From Gymnogyps californianus (lineage: Eukaryota; Chordata; Aves; Accipitriformes; Cathartidae): a stretch of DNA of 64,000 nt. The translations under genes were made by a program, and so were the position numbers. The number at the start of each line of letters is the position of its first letter. The stretch's first letter is position 1. This document shows, piece after piece, positions 25,556 to 38,400 of the stretch. The stretch is from assembly GCF_018139145.2 (NCBI RefSeq), contig NC_059471.1, positions 215,965,494 through 216,029,493 on the forward strand, given 5' to 3'. The notes under the pieces were generated by a model. That model was not told where the DNA came from, ran no database searches, and saw nothing but the letters and a program-made list of their open reading frames with translations.

Positions 25556-26384
25556 CTTCCGAGAACAGTCGCTTTTTTCTTTTTCCTGGAAGCACATTTT
25601 TCAAACTCAAATTTGCCCAACCCTTCTGCGAAAGTCACTGCACTTCTTCCCGACAGCCACAGGGTGTCAGCAGCTATATGGACTGGGTCCCCTATAGGAA
25701 TCCCAACTCCCTGAGACGTCCCGGCGCTGGAGCAATGCTTTGGGATGGGTCTCATCCTGCCCTGTCCCTCCATCAGAGTTTCCAACAAGCAAAGGAGAGC
25801 CTTGTCCCACAGGCTGCTGCCCAGGATTTGCTCCAAGCCCCCAGCACACCGGCACAGGACTTTGGGGATTTTAGGGCAGGCAATGTCAGTTCTTCCCCGA
25901 TGGAGAAATGATCCAAAATGATCCATGAGCTGGTGGCATGTCCTGGCACAGGAGGGCTTTGAGGGGCAGCTGGGGGTCTAGGAGAGGAAAAAAACCCAGA
26001 AGTGACAGGGGTGACAATGAGATGGGCTAAATTTCCAAATTCCTTTGTTTCTGAAGATCTGAAGCCACCTCCTAGGAAATACTAGCAAGGGGACTTCAGT
26101 GGGATCAGGGACAGCCAATTCAGACCCCAAAACACCACTTTATGGCCTCATTAGTGCATTAGTTGGGTATTCCTAACCAGCAACTAAGAGCTTTGCCATG
26201 TCCCACCCACGAGTTAAAAACTGCCCTTTGCCTTTCCAGCTTCACCCTGGGAGGGAAGCAGCAGTGAAAAGCCCTGAGTCCATGTGCACAGCCATAATCC
26301 CTGGTGTCTGAGAGAAGCATCAGGAGGTGCAGGGGTTGCGTCCTGTGCCAGCCCCATGAGTGTCCTTTGCTGTCACTTATCCTA

Positions 26385-26440
26385 TTTTGTGCCTCTAGTG
26401 TCCTGTCTGTAAAATGGGAACAGCGAAATCTCCCTCCCTT
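26385..26440 (+). repeat. Possible MIR fragment
   Basis: The words gtgcctctagtgtcctgtct and gtaaaatgggaacag echo the MIR core 'gtgcctcagtttccccatctgtaaaatgggaata'. It is short and diverged. Confidence 0.4.
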
Positions 26441-26806
26441 GCAAAGTCTGAGCAGCAGGGAGAAAGAGTTGTGTTGAGGATGGAGCAACTGTGGCAGAAA
26501 CCCTTCAGATCCCGTGTTTCTCACAACAGCGTTCCCATCTACTCCTCAGACCATGACAAAACGAAGTGCCGCTTCTAGTAACCCAGCTCAAAGCAGAATA
26601 TTTCGGATGCAAAGATTGGGGAGGGGCAAACTAAACCAACCCGAAAACAAATGGATGAGGACTGAGCAGCCCTGCTCTGTCTGGCTCCAGAGACGTCTTG
26701 CTGTCACCGGTTACCTGCATGCCTTCCAGGCGTGCACTAAACGTGGGATTCATCTTGTTTAAGATGGTCTTCCTGAAAATTAGACATCTCACCTAATGAG
26801 TCAGGC

Positions 26807-26910
26807 AGGCTTCCCCTCTAGTCAATGGAAAGAGACAGGTTTCACCACGGGGCGATTCGTGCCATCCTAAATAGGTGTCTCAGGCAGATGGAGTGAATTG
26901 CTTTCTGGAG
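26807..26910 (+). repeat. Unnamed ancient dispersed repeat, copy A
   Basis: This copy shares with 55616-55690 the ordered words aggcttccc, tctagtcaa, agacagg and tgaattg/a..ttctggag. Copy A carries about 35 bp (around 26851-26888) that copy B lacks. I cannot name the family. The order of blocks indicates common descent rather than chance. Confidence 0.55.
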
Positions 26911-29900
26911 ATGCCAGTGTCTCTCCATTATCTATAAATGGCAACTCATTTCGATTCAGTGCTGATGATCGGCATTAGGTGAGACAAATTTCAGCCTGAG
27001 TGACTGTCTGGCATCTCTCACAGATGGGCCATCCACCCTTTCCTTGCTGTCCATGTGGGAAAAGGTGTGTGGATTGTTTGTTACAGAAATGCTTAATTTT
27101 GAGGGCAGTGTTTGTTTGCTCAACATGTCATATTACAAGAAGAGGGTTGGAGAACTGTACTTTGATCTCTGTCTATCTCGGGATGCTATGCTATTACACA
27201 ATTATGAACCAACTCCTGCAGAGCTAGAAGAGCTGCAGACATAGAGCTGTTTCTTCTTTTAGATGAGCAGAAAACGGGCTACTTGGTAGCTTGCAGGTAA
27301 GAGCTAACAGAGCTTGCCATTAGTGCAGAGCTGACAGTAGGAAACAAAGGATTTGCAACCACCATCCTTGTTACGTGCATACATGCCTTGTCTGAGCTGG
27401 AGTTTCCCATGAATTCATGGTTTCCCAGTTACATTACACTGCTGCAGTACAGCAAGGTGGCCAATTCGTAGTATATCAAGAGTAAAAAGAGTCTGTTAAT
27501 CAAGTGGGAGTGGTAAGAGTGCTCAAAGACTGCTCAGACAAACCTACATTGAGTATATGCCTTTAACCAGAGAAGTTGTGTCATATACTCTGTACTCTCT
27601 AAAATCACCTCCACCTTGTTTGTGTTAAGCTTCAACCATGAGCAGCTTGTGGCCACTACTGAGGCATCTTATTCATATAAGATGAAGGATGTAGCCAGCT
27701 TCATAGTGTTGGGATTTGGTCTGTGAAACCATACAGGCTCATCTGTAGCTCACAGGGCTTTGAATCATGATGGGGTCAGTTTTAACATACTTAAACCCGT
27801 TTGCAGGCCCCCATGACCCTGGTTGCTGCGCTTTATGGTTAGAAATAAGATGCCATGGGTAACTGCAAGCATAGCTTTAGGTGCAAAAGCACATTGATCA
27901 GCTGTGAAGGAACCTGGAAGAACCTGGTTATGGCTAAGCTCCTTGCTGTCCCGTTCAACACCAAGTGCTGTTCCATGCTTGGTTAGAAGCGAGCTTTGGC
28001 AGCACCTCTTAAAAAGCATTGGGTCTGTCCATCATTTCCCACAAGTGTCTGCTTCATCTACATGCAAGTGCCTTACCCAGGGGAGCTCTGTCCAGTTCCC
28101 CCCAGGGACCTCTCTCCCCACACTTGTCAATGCTTTTCTCACTCGATAACAGTTTGGATCCGCAATGCAACACTTAGCAACGGGTAAGGGAGACCATTCT
28201 GCACTTGACCAGCACTGGGCTCCCGTGTCTTTCTGCAGCAGTCCAAAAAATCCAAGCAAAGCATCCTCTGCCTCGTGCTGTCCCATCAACTTCCTCCTGA
28301 TGGGGACCATTTCCAATATCACTGGCAAAAGCGGTGTGTACCAGGCAGCGGGTCGCCTCCCGACATCTGCCATGCACATTTCCCATCCCCTGCAAAGGGC
28401 TTTCAAAGCAACCCTCTGCTGGGATGTTTGTACAAACATATGTATTTACTGTGTCAACACACATTAGAGAGCAAACACATTAAAAGGAAAAGGAAACAGA
28501 CTACGAGCTGAGGCTTCTCCAAACCTTGCTCCACCGCAGCTCTTTCCTGGGATCTCAGGTTGATGACAAAAGCCCTCATTCCCAAAATCTCACCCCGCCT
28601 CCCCCCAGCTTGTGCCTGCCCAGACAGCCACAGGGATCAAGCCGCTCTGGCCAGCAGACATCTCTATGCTGGACATGTGCCTGAAGATGGAAAATTGAGG
28701 CATTTTGAGCCTTGTGATAGAAGGCTCCTTGGACATTTTCGGTTCAAAATCAGGAAATACAGCTGGGATGGAGCAGGGAGTGCAGAGGATACGGCGGTGC
28801 AAGGGGCAGTGGCAAGCAGAGGATTGTTGCAACAAACACGTTTCTGGTTCAACCCCAAGTCCCAGCCATCTCCAGTGCTGTTCTGCCTTGCCTGCTGTAA
28901 AGTTTAACTTGAAGGCATCCTCCTCGTAAGAGTCTCATCAGCCCAACCCCTGGGGAACTCTGCCGTGATACATGGTCCCCCAGGCAGAAGGCAAGTTCGT
29001 ACAGGCAGAAGCAATATTTAACAAACCTCCATTTTTCCCAAATAGGCCGAGGATTTCCAGGGTTATTCATTCTTGTGATGCTACAGCCGGGAAGAGCAGC
29101 ACTTAGATGTACATAAAAAGATGTTTAAAGAAAAACAATTCCTCCTGACTTGTCCCATACTGGATCCAGCTGTTTCTTGCATTCACTGTTTCCTCTTCAG
29201 CTTGGCGCACAACTGCACGTGTGTGTGTGCATGAACACCCAGACAAGACAGACAGAGGTAATTATAAAGCTGAAGCCACCTAGCACTTCCCAGCTGTCAG
29301 TCCCAGAAAAAAAAATCATGATTTAAATGCAGAGACATCTACCACTTAAGTAAATGTAGAATACCTGCTACAAGATGTGAAGAGCGCAGTTTAAATATAT
29401 CTTGGAGAGGACAGTGACATAAATGCTTGCTGGTAAGTCCAGCAAAGCCTTAGACACAAAAAGAAAAAATATTGAAACCAAAATCATCCAAGGACATGGG
29501 GAAAATCCCACTGTTGTGCCATGTGAAAGCTTTGCTCGGCCCATCCCACAGCATTGATGGCAAAATCATCTGCTAAACTCCATCCCCTGCCAAGAAATGC
29601 CCCCAGGACCATGCACCCAAGCCTGTGCTGGTACGATGCACAGTGAATAGCCAGTGCAGCGGCAGCGTATGGCAACGCGCTTATATGGGGAGCAGGGATC
29701 GCCCCATTTGCAGGAACCCAAGCCCAATGCAGGTCTCTGCAGCACTTGGCATTGCACAGCCTCAAAATTCCCACGCAAGGCTGCCTGTCAGCGGAAACTC
29801 TGGCTCTCGGGAGGGGAACAGCGGGGAGACCTTAAAAGAAAAATCAATGCCAAATGATGTGATTGACACTTCAAAGGGTGTTTGGCACCTTGCCAAGGAA

Positions 29901-30050
29901 AACTCTCCGTTGCTTTGCAGGACCAAGCGTACAGGAGAATTCCCTGACCCAGATCCACTTGCCTGCCTCAAAACCATCCTGCCACGCCTATCCGCTGCCT
30001 GGCAGATCCTGGTCGTGGGGCATTCACTCTGCTCAGGACAGTCCTGGATG

Positions 30051-30080
30051 CCATAGGATACCATAGGATGCCATAGGATG
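30051..30080 (+). repeat. 10-bp minisatellite, three copies
   Basis: Three units of ccataggatg, the first ending in a instead of g. Confidence 0.85.
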
Positions 30081-30765
30081 CTGGTGGTGAGAGAAGGAGT
30101 CCTTCCCATAAAGAGATGCATGGGAAAGCATATGTAGGTGAGCAATCTCCAAGAAATCTCACTCATCTGCTACTGCTGGGAATTCAATGCCTAATTTTCA
30201 GAGCACTAAGTCCAGAGTTACTCCAGAGCAACCTAAGGCAGCCTGAGCTTTTGTAGGGTGCATCAAGCCACTGGGAGCTGGGGGAAGACATGTGCAAACC
30301 CTTTGGCTAGCATTAGTTGATATTTCCCTGAATGACCAGGATAAAGGAAGAAGCTTGTTAAATCAGGAAAGGCTGTGAGCACACTGGAGAGCACAGCTTG
30401 GAACACAAAACGATCTGGATGAATCGAAGAAATGGTTCAGAAAAAGAAACGGGATTGAACTCAGGGAGGGCAAATACTCTCAGGCAACAATAATTGAGTG
30501 CTCAGAGGCAGACAAGGGGAGCATGGACTCAGCGGCATTGCAGGACTGAGGCAAGGGGGGTAGCATACACCATGTGCTTAAGTCAACAGTGCTGGGCTGC
30601 TGCAGGAGGTACAGCCTCCCTGCTGCGAAAGACAACAGGCACGTGTGCTCGTGAGCACGTGGCAGAGTCCAGCTGCCCTGACGGTACTGCTGAGGCCACG
30701 AGTGGGGCACTTCAGCAGGCCAGCTGAAGAGGACAAGACTCATGGGGGACCTGGGGAGCCTGAAC

Positions 30766-31100
30766 TTATACGGCAAGGCAGGAGGAACTGGGGCTGTTCA
30801 GAGAAGATGGAGGGAAAGCAGAATGATCTTCAAATGTGGAGAAAAAAGGAAGAGCATAAACCTTTCTCAATGTCTGGTGTGGGTAGTCTGTGGATAACAG
30901 TAGGGAGGCTGGTTTTAGATGTTGAAGAAGCTTTCTAGCCACAAGGGTAAAGGAGCCATGGGACAGCTTGCCTGGGGAGCCTGGCAGTTTGATGAACAGG
31001 CTGGAGAAGCTTCAGTCAGGGGGGATACAAGTAGAGTTAATCCTGCCTTCAGGGGGATGGACTAGACAAGCTCTCAGGTTTTTCCCAACCCTGTTTTCCA
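30766..31100 (+). mobile_element. Old CR1 retroposon 3' fragment
   Basis: The order of words is that of the CR1 3' end: ggaggaactggggctgttca, gagaagatgg, then gacagcttgcctggggagcc, then atcctgcctt, gggggatggactagacaagc, ctctcaggtttttcccaacc. The terminal octamer tail is lost. The piece is 5'-truncated and diverged, so inactive. Confidence 0.75.
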
Positions 31101-32094
31101 CTGTTTATTGTGAGCACCCCCATGCACAGGGGAGGTTCTGGCTGGGACTGGCTCTGCAGCTGCTGCTCTGGACAAGAGGAGCTGCTCCCAACCCCGCCGA
31201 GCTGGCAGGGACCCAAAGCTACCTCCCAGAAATGACAAATCCCTGTGCCTCACCCCCGCTGGCTTCATTCACATAGTGGATACTGTTCAAATTAGCAGCC
31301 ACCTGCACTGCTGCTGCACTCATGAGTGCATTTACCCACGTGCTGCACTCCCTCGTACACAATGCTACATCCTATTGCTCCAGGCGTGCACCCCGTTGTT
31401 CTTAGTGCCACAGCAAAACAAAGCACGCTCTAACTGCTTCTTTCCTCGGACACCAAGGGACATCATGGCTGTGCTTTCCTGTGCACATGGGGGCAAAATG
31501 TGGCAAGGTTTTGGAGGAATAATGTGGTGTCATGTTGTCACAGGTTTGGGCTTGGTGTCACAAGTCTCTGCTTCAGCCTTGTCCATCTGCAGCCTACGTG
31601 GCATGATTAAACAGCACCAGCACACCAAAGGATCTTTGTATGTGACAGGAGATGTGAATTAGGTAGGGGATGTGAGCCAATGGAGACCAGTTCCTAGAGT
31701 ATATCACAAATACCACCACCAGGCCCTTTTCCCAGCAAGGACCAGGACAGCACAAGCCATGGAAAAGGTAACACCACCTACAAAAACACTCTTTTTGAGA
31801 TGTCTGCCCTGTCACCACATGCTTCTTTTACAGGGACTGCACAACACCACCCTGCAAACGGTTCAACATCTGCTCCCCAAATAACACATAGCAGCTACAC
31901 AAAAGTCCTCCTAGGTCAGGCTGAAGACAGGGTGAAACTAGCTGGGTGAAATTTCACTTCAGATGCTTGATCTAAGGATGACTACCCTGGTGAGCCATAC
32001 AAGAACCTCGACATACCTCCATACGGACACAAGGATGGAGAAGGACTGCTGGTATCCATCCCCACCCTGCACCTCCCAAACCTCCCTGGTGATG

Positions 32095-32335
32095 GATTAC
32101 ATTAAGTCGGGTTCATTGTTAATAACTGTACAATTTACCTAACAAATTCAGAGCTTGTAGTAGAGCTTCATTAATATGTTTAATTTATTGTTATATTTCC
32201 TTCAGGTTAATGGTTTGAGAGTCCGTCAGAGTTTAATCTCTGCAGTTATTATAAAGTGCTTGTTTCTTGTTAAAATGCAAAATGGAGTCAACCAAGGAGA
32301 TTTATGGATGATAAACCAGCCAGAATAAATCTCTC
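32095..32335. promoter_or_regulatory. Candidate conserved non-coding block
   Basis: A clear A/T-rich island with many TTAAT/TAAC words: cattgttaataactgtac, cattaatatgtttaattt, caggttaatggtttgag, gtttaatctctgcagttatt and tttatggatgataaacc. No simple repeat explains it. It resembles deeply conserved enhancer blocks, but this is judged from composition alone. Confidence 0.32.
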
Positions 32336-34006
32336 TCCCAGGTAAGCTGAGGGGGCATGGAAGGGGTGATGAACATTAAGCATTTTAAATACTACAGACA
32401 CAGATGATACATGTCAGAAATAAGCAGACCTTCTCAGCCTACCTTCTTTGGATAGTCAGAAAACCAGAAACAAGACTAGTTTACCCTGAACTCCCATCCT
32501 GGAGGAAGCGTGCCTGAGCTCCAAGACTTCAAACAAGTGAAGATTATACTCCAAAGCATGCCATGGAGGTCACCTTGCTGCGCAACAAGTCCATGTCAGA
32601 GCATGTCCTACCTCTCTAGGCACTGGTCACAAGCTCTGCAAGGACTTGGAGGACACAGGCCGCTACACCTATCTTGTGGTCACCAAACACCTCAACAACA
32701 ACCCAAGGGGGACACCAGAGCAAGAAGAAAGGGAAATGTGCCCTGATCCTTAGAGCATCTTCTTGCACAGGCCCTTTGCCCTCGGCTGGGAGAAGAGAAT
32801 AAAGTTTTGCATTCCGGTGGCAGCTTCTTTGCCCTCTTGAAGGAATCTCAGCATCTTCGGTAGATGGAAGAACCAAGGAGCAGCACAGGGAAAATGGGTT
32901 TGGTCCTCGATGCCTGGGTGTAGGACCCAGCTGGCCTGACTCTAGGTGGGTGTGAGGAATAGCTGGCATATAACAAACACAATGGGTTTGTCCAAAACAA
33001 GCAACAAATAAGCTTTTCTTCCTGTGATACAAGGAATGCTGAATGGCCAAGCTTGTACCTGGCTGCAACCACCCTGAACAGATCAGTCCTGCAATACACC
33101 ATTCCTGCATCATTTGCACTGGTTGTCTTTGATAGTTATTGTCCTCCTCATGGATATTTCCTTCTAGTCATTGTACAAGGACAAAAGCAATGCCCATCCC
33201 TGTGCTGTTTCTCTCCCTCAGCACACAAAGGAGAACAGGTTCAGATGAACGAGCCATGCACCTGAGTATGTACAAAATCAATGTATTTAGTGCATCATGA
33301 GACTCAGCTGACATGCACACTCTTTCTAGAAAATTAAGACATTACATATGAAATAAATTATTCCAATAAGTGCAAATAAATGCATCCAGGATATGCTGGA
33401 GTTTCAACCGGTTTCACTGGCTCAGGAAGACACAAATTCCTGTAGCTGGATGAGTGATGTGAGTGAGGACGTCTCTGTGCTTGCTCTGTTTATACACTCT
33501 ATCTACTTCTGCTGATGGCAACTCCTAGAGACACGGCACAAGCATAGATGAGGGACCTTATGTTTAACCACTATGGCCATTCCCGAGTTCCTCTCTGCAA
33601 GGGGATTTGTAATTAAGGCAGTGGGAAATGGCTTGCTTCTGCGGGCTGGCAACAGAACTGCCGTTCCACGTGTTGCTGGCATAGGCAAGGCAAAAAGCAA
33701 TGAGGGCATGATAGGAAATTAGGACCAATCTTCCTTGGTCATTGGCAGTCCTGACTGAGAAATGGAGATGATTATATTAGTAACCTTGAACATTAACAGC
33801 ATGAATGTGGACACAGCCTGATCCTGCCAGTAGTTGAGGGCACATGGCATTGTGCAAGAGATGCCTAAGCATTTAATAAGCTCTTGCCCAGACTGAGCCA
33901 CGGCAGACTGCAGCAGCATCAGGAGCAAACAGTTCCTGAATGCCTAACCCATTATTCCCCATGAAACCCCACACACAAGCTATCTCATATCGATGACTTG
34001 CCTTTG

Positions 34007-34025
34007 CAGCAGCAGCAGCAGCAGC
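34007..34025 (+). repeat. (CAG)6 triplet run
   Basis: Six CAG units in a row in non-coding sequence. The poly-Ala and poly-Gln seen in overlapping open frames come from this run. Confidence 0.85.
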
Positions 34026-35407
34026 AACTCTGCACTCTTCTGCATCACGCAAGCCAGATGTCAAGGGGTCAGCCCCATCCATCGCTTCAACACAGAGCTG
34101 GAGGACATGCACCTTGCATGGAGGTAGTGAGTTACACTACAGCTGCTCTGCCAGGGCCATTCAGAGAAGAAAAAACAATGCTGTATTTCACAGTGCTGAA
34201 TATCTATCTGCAGATGCAGCATGAGTTGCAGTTAAATTGCAGCCCAGAGGCACAAGGCCAGTGCATTCCTCTGAAAGGCAAGTGGAGGGTGAAGGAGAGC
34301 ACAGGGGTGGGGATACTTAATTCATGATAAATTGCAAGAGATGGTAGCTACCCAGAGGTGGAACAAGAGCCAGGAGGCATTTGCAGTAATACCTGCCACT
34401 CTCTTCGGGTGAGATCTGAGCACACACATATATAGGCATGTATTATAAAAGCTCTTTCCCAACTCTTTCCCTGAAGTGCGCTATTTTATGGCAAACTTGA
34501 GGGGGAATTTGAGTGAGGATGATTCAGGCAAGATAGTCCCTAGACTAGAGGTCAAGGAGGATGAATAGGTAGGACAAGGCAGCCTAAGAGTTATGCTGCT
34601 CTATACATCCAAATCCCAGGTTGGATCACGGGATGAAGAAGAGTAGTGATCTTATTTAACCCCTGGTAAATTTAATCCAAAACAGAAAGTTGGCTGCAGC
34701 ATAGCATGAGCTTAGAGTTGTGGGGTAATAACAGATGCGTGTGGAATCTCCAAACTAGGGCCCCAAATAGGCAAAAGACTGGAACAGCATGTTTGAGTTA
34801 AGCATGCACACATGTCCCATTGCAATGAGTAATGTTCAGTCATGTGTTCAAGCACTTTGCCAAAGAGGAGCATCCAGCAGCAAGGCTGGAACAGGTTAGC
34901 AGAGCAGGGGCAATTTTGGCATCGCTGGGAGCGCAGAAGACATGAACCAGATGGCACAGACTGAGGGCATCTTTGGGTCTGGGACAGCAATGTGGTAGGG
35001 AAGCAGACGATGCATTGATGGAGTCACGTAGAGGGTAGGTGCCATATCTCAGAGCAGATAAAGATAAAGCGCTTCATCATGTCTCTGTACCAGAAGTTTT
35101 TTTCAAAGCCTGCCCTCCCCATGCAGCCAGCCACCAATGCAAACCACCTCAGCCCTGATCTGTCAAAGGTTTGTCTGGCTGAAGCGTTTGATTTTAAGGA
35201 CACAAGCGTGCAGTATTGGAGCGTTATCCCCCTGGGAGGTGGGTCAAGGAAGCTCCTGTAACGCTCTGTGCACAGCGAAGTCAGGATTCTTGCTACGTGA
35301 CATGCTTCAGCCCAAAGGCTCCTACAGCAGATACTGAATATTTATGAGTGTAAGACAAGGATCAGCACACCTACAAGACACAGGTTGCAACTTGGCAAAA
35401 GAAAAGG

Positions 35408-35420
35408 AAAAAAAAAAAAA
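35408..35420 (+). repeat. Poly-A tract
   Basis: Thirteen A residues after a purine-rich run. No retroposon body is recognisable upstream. Confidence 0.7.
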
Positions 35421-38400
35421 TGGTTGGAGGTGGGGTGGAATATCAGTTCTGGATTTGCTGGCCTGCAGAGAGCAGGAGACAATCAGAGCCAGGGAGCTGC
35501 AAGGCCATTTATCTGCTGGCTGTTCCCGAAAAGGCGTGCAGTTAATGGTACACGTATGAGCCATAAACTGCCCCTGCTACCGCAGCTGTGCGTGTTAGGA
35601 GGGGCCCCAGGCTGGCGACCCTCCAAAGGATGTCTCCTCAACTCAGACACAAGGGAGATGTGTTGGCGTTTAACCTCACGCATCTCAAAATTAGTGTTAA
35701 CGAAGTGCCTTCTCTAGGCTCCCATACAGTGCAAGGGAGATACGCAGCTCTTGAAGGTGTTTTGTCCCATCAGCTCTATGCACCTACTTTTGAATGGGAT
35801 GAACCACTTGCTGACTAAAAAAGGAGTCCAGCTGACCAACTCAGCCTCCACCCAGAGCTGTTGATCACCGCTGATGTTTGCTGTGGGAGGGAAAAATGGA
35901 CTGGATTTGAAGGACCCCAGTAGAGATGACGAGATGGGAGAGCTCTGGTGTGACCTGTTGCATTAGGAAATTGCCCCACAGAGCTCCTTGGAGAAGTGCT
36001 GCATCCTGCTAGGAAACCAACTGTGATCCACGCTGATCTGCAGATAACTAGGGACATCCCCTGGGGCAGAGCAGGGCTTCAAACCCTACCTCCAACTTGT
36101 TTAGGATGGTATGTGTCTTGCATAGCTATGATGAGTTCACTCCTTTGCCCAGCCTCTCCCAAGAAAGCCAGCAGAGGCACAGCCCATGCTGCCTCCAGGT
36201 AATTCCTAGCACGTGGAAGCATGAAGCCTCCCAACTGCACAGCCACAGAGCCCTCCGTGTGGTGGCCATTTTCCCTGCTTGAACAGCCACCTCGTACGTC
36301 CCCGTAGCCTCCAACCTTGGCATCTGCAGGAACTTGGCTGGGCCAGCCAAGTGCTGCGGAGTCGGTGCCTTTCCCATCTCTGGCGATGCCACAGGATGCC
36401 GCAGGAGGAGGGGAAATGTGGGAAGGGGGACTTGGCTCAAGCACAAACCCAGCCACCAGCCGGGGAGGGGCTGGCCCCCATTCCTCGCCCAAGATGCAGC
36501 TTTGATTTTGTTCCCTTCTCCCAGCCGACTGGAAATCTCCCACTGGACAGGAAGTTTGCAGCATCCAAGGGGCACCGGATCCCTCTTCCCCTGTGGGATT
36601 TTCAGCTGGGGAAGAGGCAGAACAGGCGAGAGTTCAGTCTCTCTCGGAAAGTTGTCAATGTGGCAGGCGGAGTCCTCTCCCTGCCGCTCCCCCCCTCCCT
36701 CTGCCTTGCATGAAGAGCTATTTTAAGTCCCACTTGTGGCTGCCTTTGTGATTTCCCTGGCAAAGCCGCCTCTCTGACATCAGAGCAGAACAACAGGCTG
36801 CTGGAAACCCCGAGAGCAGGGAGGCACCATTCCCCTCCTCAGTACCCCTGTGCAGGGGATGGAGCACAGTGACTGTCTCCTACCTGATCCCAGAAGATGT
36901 TCCCTGCTGCAGGATCCAAAACCCCGTCCAAAGACCCAAGAGTGTGTCACCAAGGGGTTAGGGGAATAGGCTGGACTGAAATGGGTCTCTCTTTGATGCA
37001 GATATCTGCTAGTACATGGTGGTCTCCCATACAGATGACTGGCTGATATATGGCTTAGACCTATGCCTAGCATCCCAGTGACTCAGCCAGTCTGGTATGC
37101 TTTCAGCATCCGAAGAGCCTCGGCCAGTGACAAGGCACCGATTCCTGAGATACATTGTGCTTATATCTATAAGTAGCCTAAAAAGCATCTTGACTGGCTG
37201 CTTGCTCGGTGTAGTTACAGCCTGAGCCTGGAGAATTGCAAGGCCTGAGTGTTAAACTCCTACAGCCCCAAGGAAGAACATTGCTGGAAGGAGCTTCTGG
37301 CTCAGCTGCTCCGTGTCTTGTACTGGCCCCATCAGCAGAGAGGGAAGACGGACACACCAGTGAAGCATTGCCAGTGGGACACAGCCCTGGCTGCCACTAT
37401 GCTGAAAATTTAGGCTTAGGCTGCAGTGCTTCGAGCACAACGTGGTGCCACTAATTACATCAGTCTCTCTTAGCTTGCGGCTCCCAGCGACCACTGACCC
37501 CTGCCACTGGCTTGGATCAGGGAGCATGATGGAGCGCCAAATCCCTTCCCCATGGGGCATTCTCCAGAGAAACAGCTCTGCTCATTCTTTTGTCACGGCC
37601 TGATGTCAAGATGGTCTGGAAAACGTTTGGGCTGATGTCCGTGCCTCTTCCTAAGAACCTCCTCTGAGTGATAACAGGGAAGGAGCAGAAGACGGTCTGG
37701 AAGGAGCACTAAACTCACCCCAGGGAGATGCTACCAGTTGGCAGGCTTGGTAGCCCAGGCTTTGGGGGAGCTCTCCTACCAAGTCCTGCCCTGAACCAGC
37801 TCTTGAACACACAAGAAAAGAGGTTAAGTAGAAATCTAGCACAAAGTCAGCAGTATAAGAATAAATGGGCATGAGCTATCTTGGCAAGGAGATGTGCACA
37901 GTAAATCCTGGGTGCCATAATCATAGGCACAGAAAGCTGGTTACTCTGGCATGACATGTCCCATCAGAAACTCCCCATATTTCAGTTTGACTGTATAGCA
38001 TGTAGCAGAAACAAACTCTTGCCGATGCTACCTAACTTTGCATATTGTCAGCCTGTTCCCAGGTTTCTTAGAACACATGATTTTTTTTTTTTAAATCTAA
38101 AAGACTACTCTGTTTGGAGCTTGCTGGCCAACAAGAAAAGGTCTTACTCTTCCTTGTGATATTTCTAGAATTATTGCTTTTCCAAAACACCTGTACCAGT
38201 CTCCCCTTTACCCACTGGCAGGTATCTTGTAGATAGATAAACCCATCTCAGGATTTCTGCTACAGCTAAAGGAACTTCATTTCCTAAAGACTGCGCAACT
38301 ACGAGGGACCCCAGGGATTACTGGAGAAAATGGCTGGTCTTCCTTGGCATGGATCAGCCATGGGACAGTTGCTATATAACAGCTTCATGTCTGTATGTCC

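Larger units (their letters stand above)
20754..30765. other. Intron block with CTCF-like site and exon-like interval
   Basis: No established exon. It contains a TAAT-rich block (21270-21490), an exon-like interval on the plus strand (23922-24042), two AGATGGCGC words (24020 and 24178), a small tandem repeat (24202-24239), a TATAAAAGG word (25155), a G+C-rich zone at about 25270-25926 open on both strands by chance, an unnamed ancient repeat (26807-26910) and a 10-bp minisatellite (30051-30080). 27250-29900 shows nothing I can name. Confidence 0.45.

Noticed and set aside
25270..25926. 218-codon frame on the minus strand, with 173- and 192-codon frames on the plus strand over the same bases
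   Set aside because: Both strands are open at once in a G+C-rich zone with poly-T and poly-pyrimidine runs. The proteins are low-complexity (Lys runs from poly-T), show no domain, and lack splice framing.
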